Below the pieces are notes generated by a model. It searched no databases, was not told the origin of the DNA, and was given only the letters and a program-made list of their open reading frames with translations. Shown piece after piece: positions 1 through 6,392 of a stretch of 10,081 nucleotides of DNA (positions are counted from its first letter, which is position 1; each line of letters starts with the position of its first letter). The stretch comes from Bacteroidaceae bacterium (GTDB lineage: Bacteria > Bacteroidota > Bacteroidia > Bacteroidales > Bacteroidaceae): positions 1 through 10,081 of the forward strand of contig JABUUA010000042.1 in NCBI GenBank assembly GCA_021443405.1, written 5' to 3'. A program made the translations under genes and the position numbers.

Positions 1-12
1 ATTATATATATA

Positions 13-1434
13 TTAGGTGCGTCTTTTCATAATTATGGCTGCGATTATTGTCACGAGCGGGCTCAGATAACAGAAAACGCAGTAGGGAGCATAGAGTAAT
101 GTGCTTACGCCCAGCACCGAACTTTGCGTCATGCCACAAGTATTCCAAGGAATCAGGACCGATGTCACAGTAGCGCTGTCTTCCACAGCTCTGCTTAACC
201 ATTTATTCTCAAGGCCATGAGTTTCGTACGTTTCCTTGAACATACTGCCAGATAGAATAATGCATAAATACTGGTCCGCCATAATCACATTGAGCAGAGC
301 GCCCACGAATGCCGTGCTGGCTACTAACGAAATGGCCCCTTTGACTGCACGAAGCACTTGCTTCATGATACTTTCCACCATGCCCGTTACGGTCATCGCC
401 GCCCCAAAGAGCATTGCACACATCACAAGCCATATAGTGCCCAGCATGCCACGCATGCCGTGTGTGGCCACTAAGGTGTTGAGCGACTCGAAACCTGTAT
501 CTATATTTGTATTGCCGTAACACATTATCATCAGTCCTCTGAAACGATGAACGAGGAGAGACGACTGCATTTCACCGGCCACTTGATCTAACAATTCTCC
601 TTGAAATATCAGCGCCATGGCACAAGCCGCCAGTATTCCGCCGAACAGAATAGGAATTGTTGGCCAACGACGAACTATCATGATGGCCGTGAACAACGGA
701 ACGAGCAATAGCCAAGGCGAAAGGACAAAGGTGTGGTCGATAGCCTGTTGCATGGCCATCACGCTATTGACCGTGTCGGTAGCCATAGCAAGTCCCGCCA
801 ACGAGAATACGGAAAGAGCAATCAAGAATGTGGGGATGGTGGTATAAAGCATAAAACGAATGTGAGTGAACAAAGGCACACCCACCGTGCTACTCGCCAG
901 AACCGTCGTGTCACTCAAAGGCGAAATCTTGTCGCCGAAATAGGCTCCACTGATAATCGCCCCCGCAGACCACCCTACCGGCATTCCTATCGCCTGCCCT
1001 ATGCCCATCAGCGCAACACCGATGGTGGCTATGGTCGTCCAGCTACTGCCCGTAAGAACACTGACGATGGCACAAAGGACGCAAGCGCACGGAAGAAACC
1101 ATGCGGGGGCAAGAATGTCCAGACCATAATAAATGCACATCGGCACGACGCCGCTCACCATCCAAGAGCCACCCAGCGCGCCAATCAGAAGAAGAATGTA
1201 GAGCGCCTGCGAAACGCCCCCGACTTTCTCCTTGATGGCCTCCTCGAAATCGTGCCACGTGATTCGGCGCGTCAGCAAACCGAGCGCCACAGAAAGCGCC
1301 GCGGCACACAGCAAGGCTAATTGACTCGCCCCCAACAATGTTTCGTCGCCGAAGACAGCCACGACACAAGCAATGAATGCCACCAGAAAAACCAGTGGCA
1401 CACATGCTATGAGGAAAGGCGGCAAACGCTTCAA
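13..1434 (-). CDS. nhaC: Na+/H+ antiporter, NhaC family
   Basis: Predicted inner-membrane secondary transporter of 473 residues, full length for the NhaC family. These proteins exchange sodium for protons; some relatives instead run malate/lactate or other organic-acid exchange, so the substrate is an inference. The protein is almost entirely hydrophobic segments. Family-typical stretches are GSSWTT (residues 129-134), GAYFGDKISPLSDTT (163-177) and, near the C-terminus, SRAVEDSATVTSVLIPWNTC. The N-terminus MKRLPPFLIACVPLV is where relatives begin. The start codon is TTG at 1434-1432: the codon before it is GTT and the one before that is the in-frame TAA stop of the upstream peptide transporter, so nothing earlier is possible. 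There is no ATG near the expected N-terminus. Only three bases separate the two genes, so operon membership and translational coupling are likely. Its terminator is outside the window; positions 1-12 are AT repeats. Confidence 0.93.
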   Translation of the reverse strand: MKRLPPFLIACVPLVFLVAFIACVVAVFGDETLLGASQLALLCAAALSVALGLLTRRITWHDFEEAIKEKVGGVSQALYILLLIGALGGSWMVSGVVPMCIYYGLDILAPAWFLPCACVLCAIVSVLTGSSWTTIATIGVALMGIGQAIGMPVGWSAGAIISGAYFGDKISPLSDTTVLASSTVGVPLFTHIRFMLYTTIPTFLIALSVFSLAGLAMATDTVNSVMAMQQAIDHTFVLSPWLLLVPLFTAIMIVRRWPTIPILFGGILAACAMALIFQGELLDQVAGEMQSSLLVHRFRGLMIMCYGNTNIDTGFESLNTLVATHGMRGMLGTIWLVMCAMLFGAAMTVTGMVESIMKQVLRAVKGAISLVASTAFVGALLNVIMADQYLCIILSGSMFKETYETHGLENKWLSRAVEDSATVTSVLIPWNTCGMTQSSVLGVSTLLYAPYCVFCYLSPLVTIIAAIIMKRRT

Positions 1435-1437
1435 AAC

Positions 1438-3012
1438 TTATGCAACCTTATTGAGTTTCTTGATGATTGAGAAGATGAACAGAGCAGCCAATAAGCAAAT
1501 GCCCATCAGTGTTCCCCAGACGAGGGTCAGGTCCATTCCCCACATGTGGCCGGGGATGCTTACCAGTTTATTGCCAATCGCAGTGGCGACGAACCAACCT
1601 CCCATCATCATCCCCTTGTACTTGACGGGCGCAACCTTGGTTACAAACGAGATGCCGATGGGCGAAAGCAGCAATTCTGCAAAAGTCAATATTAAATAGG
1701 TATTCACCAAAAGATTGGGCGACATGTCAGCGACGTGCGTATGATTGACCGGGTCGGCCACGGGAGCACCGATGCAACTCATGGTCAGCATGAGATAAGC
1801 CCCGGCGGCCACCAGCATGCCCAAACCGATTTTCACGGGCGCTTTGGGCTCCATTCCCTTCCGACCCAACAAGCCGAACAGGGCGATGCTTACGGGCGTC
1901 AGCATGACCACAAAGCAAGCATTGAAGTGCTGGAATATAGGCGCAGCCACCTTGGTAACCTCACCCTCGGCAGGAATCATCAGGCCGAGATAGGCGGCGC
2001 CACACACGATGAGACCGGCGGCGAGGGCACGAGCCAGACCACGATTCTGGAAAACACCGAACAAACCATAGACGATGAAGATAGCGGCCAGCAGATTTCT
2101 CACGTCGAACAACATACTCTGCACGCCCGTTGAAGACGTCGCGGTGTATTCGTCGGCGAAATACGTCAGCGTCAGTCCGTTCTGATGGAAAGCCATCCAG
2201 AAGAATATCACCACGGCAAAGACCAGGCAAAGGCAGATGATGCGCTCTTTCGTGTCCGTTTCTTCCACGGTCGTCTCGGCCTGTTCGTTACGATTTTCGG
2301 CCTTCTTCGTCACGCCGGTCACGTGGGCAAATGTGCGCTTACCAATGAAATACACCAGTATGGAGGCAATCACAGAAACGCAGGCCACGGCAAACGAGAA
2401 GTGATAAGCGTCGGCCTTCGCAAAGCCGAGTGAGTCCTGGGCCCACGTCATGACGGCAATCGCGGCCGTAGGAGCGAACAGAGCCCCCACATTGATGGCC
2501 ATATAGAATAAGGAGAAACCACTATCTCGCTTATCGGCGTACTCGGGACTGTTATAGAGGTCGCCCACCATCACCTGCAGATTTCCCTTGAACAACCCCG
2601 TGCCGAGGCTCACGAACACCAAGCCGAACAGCATGGCCGTGAGGCCAGTGTTGCCCTTACCCATGGGGACGGACAAGACCAGATAACCTAAGAACATGAC
2701 GAAGATGCCGATAACGACCATCTTGCTATATCCGAACTTATCGGCCAGCATGCCGCCGAAAAGGGGCAGCAGATATACGAAGAACAGGAACGAAGAGAAC
2801 GTTTCCGAGGCCCAGCCTGCATCGAAGCCGAACTTCTCGCCAAGGAAAAGAACGAACACAGACAACATGGTGTAATAGCCGAAACGTTCGCCTGTGTTGG
2901 CCAAGGCGAGCGCCCAAAGCCCCTTAGGCTGACCTTGGTAGGACATGACAAGAAACACTAACCAGAGGCAAAACAACAGCGCAATAACAGGGGTTGCAAT
3001 AGTAGAAAACAT
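1438..3012 (-). CDS. Proton-dependent oligopeptide transporter (POT/PTR2 family)
   Basis: Major facilitator superfamily member of 524 residues that should import di- and tripeptides with protons across the inner membrane. Residues 166-178 (FSLFYMAINVGAL) fit the PTR2 family signature. Residues 42-47 (ERFGYY) match the TM1 proton-coupling motif ExxERFxYY, but the first glutamate is Asn39. A lysine in GLFKGN (K142) and a glutamate in FAELLLSPIG match conserved TM4 and TM10 positions. Residues 1-22 form an extra hydrophobic stretch before the usual family start (QPKGLWALALANTGE). The start could instead be the ATG at 2946 (Met23); I kept 3012 because a promoter sits about 34 bases upstream and the extension is long enough to be a membrane segment. 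First gene of a minus-strand operon with the NhaC antiporter. Confidence 0.93.
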   Translation of the reverse strand: MFSTIATPVIALLFCLWLVFLVMSYQGQPKGLWALALANTGERFGYYTMLSVFVLFLGEKFGFDAGWASETFSSFLFFVYLLPLFGGMLADKFGYSKMVVIGIFVMFLGYLVLSVPMGKGNTGLTAMLFGLVFVSLGTGLFKGNLQVMVGDLYNSPEYADKRDSGFSLFYMAINVGALFAPTAAIAVMTWAQDSLGFAKADAYHFSFAVACVSVIASILVYFIGKRTFAHVTGVTKKAENRNEQAETTVEETDTKERIICLCLVFAVVIFFWMAFHQNGLTLTYFADEYTATSSTGVQSMLFDVRNLLAAIFIVYGLFGVFQNRGLARALAAGLIVCGAAYLGLMIPAEGEVTKVAAPIFQHFNACFVVMLTPVSIALFGLLGRKGMEPKAPVKIGLGMLVAAGAYLMLTMSCIGAPVADPVNHTHVADMSPNLLVNTYLILTFAELLLSPIGISFVTKVAPVKYKGMMMGGWFVATAIGNKLVSIPGHMWGMDLTLVWGTLMGICLLAALFIFSIIKKLNKVA

Positions 3013-3045
3013 GATATTTATTGATTTATATTAATATTTGCTCCA

Positions 3046-3053
3046 CAAAGATA
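3046..3053 (-). promoter_or_regulatory. Bacteroidota-type -7 promoter element for the peptide transporter operon
   Basis: On the minus strand this reads TATCTTTG, an exact match to the Bacteroidota -7 consensus TAnnTTTG. A CTTG at 3074-3071 could be the -33 element, but the 17-base spacing is shorter than the usual 19-21. Transcription would start near 3040, giving a leader of roughly 28 bases to the ATG at 3012. Confidence 0.7.
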
Positions 3054-3060
3054 CGAAAAA

Positions 3061-3092
3061 ATTGTCAAATCAAGTAATTTGACGTAACTTTG
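3061..3092 (+). promoter_or_regulatory. Promoter of the SulP transporter gene
   Basis: ATTG at 3061-3064 (one mismatch to the -33 TTTG) lies exactly 20 bases before TAACTTTG at 3085-3092, which fits the -7 TAnnTTTG. The inferred start near 3098 leaves a leader of about 34 bases, with an AAGG at 3122-3125 six bases before the ATG as a plausible ribosome binding site. Confidence 0.75.
3064..3083. promoter_or_regulatory. Perfect inverted repeat between divergent promoters, candidate operator
   Basis: GTCAAAT at 3064-3070 and ATTTGAC at 3077-3083 form perfect 7-bp arms around a 6-base spacer. The repeat lies between the two -7 elements, abuts the -33 of the SulP promoter and covers the -33 region of the opposite promoter. 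A dimeric regulator bound here could control both transcripts. The regulator is unknown and no regulator gene is present in the window. Confidence 0.45.
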
Positions 3093-3131
3093 TAAATGTA
3101 TTGAATCGGTATTATAAATTTAAGGTAGTAT

Positions 3132-4877
3132 ATGAAGAACCTCATTGCGCTGAAGCCGCGCATTCTCGATTGTTTTAAGGATTATTCGAAAGACACGTTT
3201 TTGAAAGACCTCATGGCCGGCATCATCGTGGGCATCGTGGCCCTGCCTCTGGCCATTGCCTTCGGCATAGCCTCCGGCGTAACTCCCGAGAAAGGCATCA
3301 TCACGGCCATAGTCGCCGGTTTTCTCATCTCGATGTTGGGCGGCACGAAAGTGCAAATCGGAGGTCCCACCGGCGCTTTCATTGTCATCATCTACGGCAT
3401 TGTCAACAACCCTGAGTACGGACTCCAAGGTCTGCTCGTCGCCACGATGCTGGCCGGAGTTATCCTCGTTGCCTTGGGCGCGTTCCGTCTCGGCGCCGTC
3501 ATCAAGTTTATCCCCTACCCCATCATCATCGGTTTCACGGCCGGTATCGCCGTGACCATTTTCACCACACAGATGGGCGACGTGCTCGGACTGACCCAGG
3601 AAGCGATGACAAAGACCGGGCAGATGGTGACGGTTCCGCTGAAGACGCCGGGCGATTTCATCGGTAAATGGGTCTGCTACTTCGAGCACATCGACACTTT
3701 CAATGCTTGGAACTTCCTCATCGCGATAGGAAGCATCCTGCTCATCATCTTTGCGCCCAAGGCGCTGAAATCCATTCCCGGACTCAACAAGATACCGGGC
3801 TCGCTCTACGGAATACTGATTGGCACGGCCGCCGTATTAGTTCTCCGCAACTACTTCGATATTACGTGCATCGACACCATTGGCGACCGTTTCCACATCA
3901 AGGCCCAGTTGCCTGAGATGGTGGTTCCGAGCATCACGTTCGCCATGATACAGAAACTCATGCCCGTCGCCTTCACCATTGCCATCTTGGGTGCTATCGA
4001 AAGCCTCCTTTCGGCCACAGTTGCCGACGGTGTCATCAGCGACAAGCACGACTCTAATATGGAGCTTGTGGCCCAAGGAATAGCAAATATGGTCAGCCCT
4101 CTCTTCGGCGGCATTCCCGCCACGGGCGCTATTGCCCGCACGATGACCAACATAAACAACGGCGGTCGTACGCCCGTCGCAGGCATCATCCATGCGGTCG
4201 TGCTCCTGGCCATCCTGTTGATACTCATGCCTTATGCCGAATACATCCCCATGGCGTGCCTGGCCGGCGTGCTGGTCATCGTGAGCTACAACATGTGCGG
4301 ATGGCGCGCCTTCAAGGCGTTGCTCAAGAATCCCAAGAGCGACGTCACCGTGCTGCTCGTCACGTTCTTCCTCACGGTCATCTTCGACCTTACGATTGCC
4401 ATCGAAATCGGCCTGATAATCGCCTGTGCACTCTTTATCAAGCGTGTGATGGAGACCACACAAATCAGCGTAATCAGCGACGAAATCGACCCGGCACATG
4501 AGGCCGACATGCAGGTTAGCGAAGAACATCTGCAGATTCCCGCGGGCTGTGCTGTCTATGAAATTAACGGTCCTTACTTCTTCGGAATTGCGAATAAGTT
4601 CGACGACCTGATGGCGAACATCGGCACGGAAAAGCCGCGCGTCCGCATCATCCGCATGCGTCGCGTGCCGTTCATCGACTCGACGGGCATCCACAATCTG
4701 CAGTCGCTCATTGAGATGAACCACGAGGAGGGCATCCACGTCATTTTGTCGGGCGTCAGCGAAAAGGTGCACGAGCAGCTCAACCACGCTCGTTTCTACG
4801 ACATCATGGACGCGGAACACATCTGCCCTCACATCGATGTGGCCTTGGAGCAAGCGCGTAAGTTCCTGAACCAATAA
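3132..4877 (+). CDS. SulP (SLC26-type) anion transporter with C-terminal STAS domain
   Basis: Inner-membrane anion transporter of 581 residues, typical length for bacterial SulP proteins. The membrane domain spans about residues 25-437 and includes ALPLAIAFGIASG (37-49), GGTKVQIGGPTGAF (70-83, the TM3 substrate-site region) and GGIPATGAIART (326-337, the matching TM10 region). A cytoplasmic STAS domain covers about 455-575, with FIDSTG at 514-519 at the position of the phosphorylatable Ser/Thr in anti-sigma-antagonist relatives. SulP members carry sulfate, bicarbonate, or C4-dicarboxylates (the DauA type), usually coupled to H+ or Na+. Nothing here fixes the substrate: there are no sulfate-assimilation or carbonic anhydrase genes nearby. 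The gene is monocistronic, with its own promoter and a terminator 18 bases after the stop. It is divergent from the peptide transporter operon and may share its operator. Confidence 0.94.
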   Translation: MKNLIALKPRILDCFKDYSKDTFLKDLMAGIIVGIVALPLAIAFGIASGVTPEKGIITAIVAGFLISMLGGTKVQIGGPTGAFIVIIYGIVNNPEYGLQGLLVATMLAGVILVALGAFRLGAVIKFIPYPIIIGFTAGIAVTIFTTQMGDVLGLTQEAMTKTGQMVTVPLKTPGDFIGKWVCYFEHIDTFNAWNFLIAIGSILLIIFAPKALKSIPGLNKIPGSLYGILIGTAAVLVLRNYFDITCIDTIGDRFHIKAQLPEMVVPSITFAMIQKLMPVAFTIAILGAIESLLSATVADGVISDKHDSNMELVAQGIANMVSPLFGGIPATGAIARTMTNINNGGRTPVAGIIHAVVLLAILLILMPYAEYIPMACLAGVLVIVSYNMCGWRAFKALLKNPKSDVTVLLVTFFLTVIFDLTIAIEIGLIIACALFIKRVMETTQISVISDEIDPAHEADMQVSEEHLQIPAGCAVYEINGPYFFGIANKFDDLMANIGTEKPRVRIIRMRRVPFIDSTGIHNLQSLIEMNHEEGIHVILSGVSEKVHEQLNHARFYDIMDAEHICPHIDVALEQARKFLNQ

Positions 4878-4894
4878 TCAATAACGATGCGGAG

Positions 4895-4923
4895 ATAGGT
4901 GGGCAACGGTCCCACCTATTTTT
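4895..4923 (+). terminator. Rho-independent terminator of the SulP gene
   Basis: A perfect 9-bp stem pairs ATAGGTGGG (4895-4903) with CCCACCTAT (4911-4919) around a 7-base loop, followed by TTTT at 4920-4923. It begins 18 bases after the SulP stop codon. The left flank lacks a run of A, so it should act only in the plus direction. Confidence 0.9.
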
Positions 4924-4945
4924 GTATCCAGCCCCTTACGCGACC

Positions 4946-4971
4946 GTCTAAATCCGGACGTCCGCACACCC
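4946..4971. repeat. Left flanking direct repeat of the 22-bp array
   Basis: This segment begins GTCTAAATCCGG and ends CCGCACACCC. A shorter version (GTCTAATCCGCG to CCGCACCC) lies at 5056-5079. The two starts are 110 bases apart, exactly five 22-base periods. It contains the perfect 10-bp palindrome CGGACGTCCG at 4955-4964. It is probably a degenerate outer part of the same repeat array. Confidence 0.5.
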
Positions 4972-4974
4972 CGA

Positions 4975-5062
4975 TTCAGACATACGCACGTCTGGCCTCA
5001 CACGTCCTTATGTGTGAGCTCAGACATCCTTATGTTTGGCCTCACACATAAGGATGTCTAAT
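4975..5062. repeat. 22-bp tandem array of imperfect palindromes (four units)
   Basis: Four contiguous 22-base units occupy 4975-4996, 4997-5018, 5019-5040 and 5041-5062. Each starts (c/t)TCA and has complementary arms around an 8-base core; the centres fall at 4985.5, 5007.5, 5029.5 and 5051.5. Unit 2 has 7-bp arms (CTCACAC/GTGTGAG), units 1 and 3 have 5-bp arms (CAGAC with GTCTG or GTTTG), and unit 4 is decayed. The cores are ATACGCAC, GTCCTTAT, ATCCTTAT and ATAAGGAT, so unit 4 carries the exact reverse complement of the unit 3 core. By my count units 2 and 3 share 17 of 22 bases, and units 1 and 3 share 16. Function unknown; the site lies between convergent genes. Confidence 0.8.
5022..5059. 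repeat. 14-bp perfect inverted repeat inside the array
   Basis: AGACATCCTTATGT at 5022-5035 and ACATAAGGATGTCT at 5046-5059 are exact reverse complements separated by 10 bases, a consequence of the inverted core in unit 4. As RNA from the minus strand it would form a strong hairpin containing the stop codon of the small basic protein gene, so it might terminate or stabilise that mRNA. No T-run follows, so it is not a standard intrinsic terminator. Confidence 0.7.
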
Positions 5063-5079
5063 CCGCGTCCTCCGCACCC
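5056..5079. repeat. Right flanking direct repeat, overlapping a coding end
   Basis: This is the right-hand partner of the segment at 4946-4971, sharing GTCTAA, then TCCG, then CCGCAC and CCC with small indels. It contains the last six codons (GAEDAD) and the TAG stop of the minus-strand small basic protein, so part of that protein's C-terminus is read from repeat sequence. Confidence 0.5.
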
Positions 5080-5249
5080 TTGTGCTTCACCTTGCGGGAA
5101 TAGCAGACAGAAGACTTGTGCACCACGTGTTTCGCATGGAAACCGGGGCCCATCATCTCCCTTTCGGCCTCGCGGTTTCCTCGGCGCATGGCCTTCACCA
5201 CGTCGTCTAACGAAGGGGCGCTCATCGGCCGTTTTCTATGTCTCTTCAT
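5058..5249 (-). CDS. Small basic hypothetical protein
   Basis: A 63-residue, strongly basic protein beginning MKRHRKRPMSAPSLDD, with a helical middle (VVKAMRRGNREAEREMMG) and an Arg/Lys/His-rich end (SRKVKHKG). There is no signal peptide or membrane segment, so it should be cytoplasmic and could bind nucleic acid; that is inference from charge only. It reminds me of short basic proteins conserved in Bacteroidales, a memory I could not check. Support for a real gene: an ATG start, a TAnnTTTG promoter element 18 bases upstream with a correctly spaced partial -33, and no competing gene on either strand. The last six residues and the stop lie in the flanking repeat of the 22-bp array, so the natural C-terminus may once have ended at about KHKG. 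It is divergent from the glycosyltransferase gene. Confidence 0.65.
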   Translation of the reverse strand: MKRHRKRPMSAPSLDDVVKAMRRGNREAEREMMGPGFHAKHVVHKSSVCYSRKVKHKGAEDAD

Positions 5250-5266
5250 AATAGTTCAATTTGACG

Positions 5267-5298
5267 CAAAAGTACGTAATTTTTGCGAAGACTGCCAA
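5267..5298 (-). promoter_or_regulatory. Promoter of the small basic protein gene
   Basis: On the minus strand, TTGG (5298-5295) lies 20 bases before TACTTTTG (5274-5267), which fits TAnnTTTG exactly. The start would be near 5261, giving a very short leader of about a dozen bases to the ATG at 5249. Confidence 0.65.
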
Positions 5299-5324
5299 CA
5301 CTTGACGGTCAAAAGCGTCGTGCG

Positions 5325-5356
5325 CTTGCAGAATTTAAGAAATATCGCTAACTTTG
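5325..5356 (+). promoter_or_regulatory. Promoter of the glycosyltransferase gene
   Basis: CTTG at 5325-5328 (one mismatch to the -33 TTTG) lies exactly 20 bases before TAACTTTG at 5349-5356, matching the -7 TAnnTTTG. Transcription would begin near 5362, giving a leader of about 100 bases. That leader holds a small GC-rich stem, GCCGA (5388-5392) with TCGGC (5401-5405), of unknown significance. Confidence 0.7.
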
Positions 5357-5465
5357 TCGTCGCAAACCGAGGGCGACGTGCCGACCTGCCGAAGCCTTCG
5401 TCGGCCTGTCATCGGCGAAATTTACGCATTATATGATTAGTTTAATCAGACATCAGTAAGAGCTT

Positions 5466-6392
5466 ATGCTATCGATACTTATACCCACACGCGATTACAC
5501 TTGCTACAAGCTCGTCGAAGACCTGCAACGGCAAGCGGAGCTGTTGGGAGTGCCGTATGAAATCCTCTTGGCAGAAGACGGGAGCAAAGACCGCGTTTCC
5601 ATCATCGCCAACCACAAGATAACCGATTTACCCCACTGCCAACATATAGTCCGTCCGACCAACATCGGCCTTGCCAGCACGCGCAACGAACTGGCGGACT
5701 TGGCGCAATATCCGTGGCTCATCTATATAGATAATGACGCGCGCGTGGAGCGGGACGACTATCTTTCCACCTATTTACGCTATGCCGGGCAGGCCGACGT
5801 CGTTGTGGGCGGGCTCCGCACTCCCGATGTATGCTACGACCCTCACCGCACGTTGCGCCACCGCTATGAGCTCGCCGCCGACCAGCACCGCAGTGCCGCC
5901 GACCGGGCCAAGCAACCCTACAGCCAGATGTCGTGCTTCAATGTGATGATGCGTCGCGAGACGTTTCTGCAAATTCGCTTCGACGAGGCGTGTCGCGAAT
6001 ACGGTTATGAGGACGCGCTCTTCGGCGTGGAACTGGAGCAGCGCGGTGTCGGCATCCTGCACATCGACAATCCTCTGCTGCACACCGGCATGGACCTGAA
6101 CGAAGACTTCCTAAGGAAATCGGAGACGGCGCTGCGGACCTTGCACGGACTCAACGGGAAGATGCGCGGCAGAAGTGCCGTGGAAAATGCCAGCAAGCGC
6201 CTGCGTTCGGCCCACGTCGCGTGGTTGTACCGCCTCTTTTACCGGGCCACGCGCGGCTTGATGCGCCGGAATCTACTCGGCCGCCATCCGTCGCTCACGG
6301 TCTTTTCACTTTATAAACTGGGATATTTCTTGGACATCAGGCCTCAGAAAACAAAAAAGGCCGGATCTCACGACTCAGCCTCTTTAAGATAG
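5466..6392 (+). CDS. Family 2 (GT-A fold) glycosyltransferase
   Basis: A 308-residue enzyme predicted to transfer a sugar from a nucleotide-sugar donor at the cytoplasmic face of the membrane; donor and acceptor are unknown. The N-terminal fold begins at once (MLSILIPTRD), with the nucleotide-binding EDG at 37-39, the metal-binding acidic motif DND at 89-91 within IYIDNDARVE, and the acceptor-side motif YGYEDALFG at 179-187 supplying the likely catalytic acidic residue. The C-terminal 90 or so residues are basic and may associate with the membrane, but there is no clear transmembrane helix. An in-frame TAA at 5457 fixes this ATG as the first possible one; a weak AAGAG lies just upstream. It stands alone, not in a polysaccharide cluster, which makes its pathway hard to infer. 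No convincing terminator follows. Confidence 0.9.
   Translation: MLSILIPTRDYTCYKLVEDLQRQAELLGVPYEILLAEDGSKDRVSIIANHKITDLPHCQHIVRPTNIGLASTRNELADLAQYPWLIYIDNDARVERDDYLSTYLRYAGQADVVVGGLRTPDVCYDPHRTLRHRYELAADQHRSAADRAKQPYSQMSCFNVMMRRETFLQIRFDEACREYGYEDALFGVELEQRGVGILHIDNPLLHTGMDLNEDFLRKSETALRTLHGLNGKMRGRSAVENASKRLRSAHVAWLYRLFYRATRGLMRRNLLGRHPSLTVFSLYKLGYFLDIRPQKTKKAGSHDSASLR

Noticed and set aside
733..1320. 195-residue plus-strand open frame inside the NhaC gene
   Set aside because: It is antisense to a well-supported transporter, with R/N/H-rich low-complexity sequence and no recognisable domain.
3837..4874. 345-residue open frame on the minus strand inside the SulP gene
   Set aside because: It is a mirror frame of a clear membrane protein gene; the hydrophilic D/H/V/R-rich composition reflects the complement of its codons.
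4975..5062. CRISPR array
   Set aside because: The 22-base units are contiguous with no unique spacers, differ from each other and have no cas genes nearby.
5116..5436. 106-residue plus-strand open frame across the gap before the glycosyltransferase
   Set aside because: It runs opposite the small basic protein gene, across both divergent promoters; the translation has no coherent domain and there is no promoter at its start.
5433..5459. Eight-codon leader peptide (MISLIRHQ) just before the glycosyltransferase
   Set aside because: The ATG and in-frame TAA exist, but there is no ribosome binding site, no attenuator and no codon run to support regulation. A chance ORF of this size is likely.
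6353..6388. Possible terminator after the glycosyltransferase
   Set aside because: Only a 4-6 bp imperfect stem (AAAGGC with GCCTCTTT) around a long loop, overlapping the coding end and with no proper T-run.
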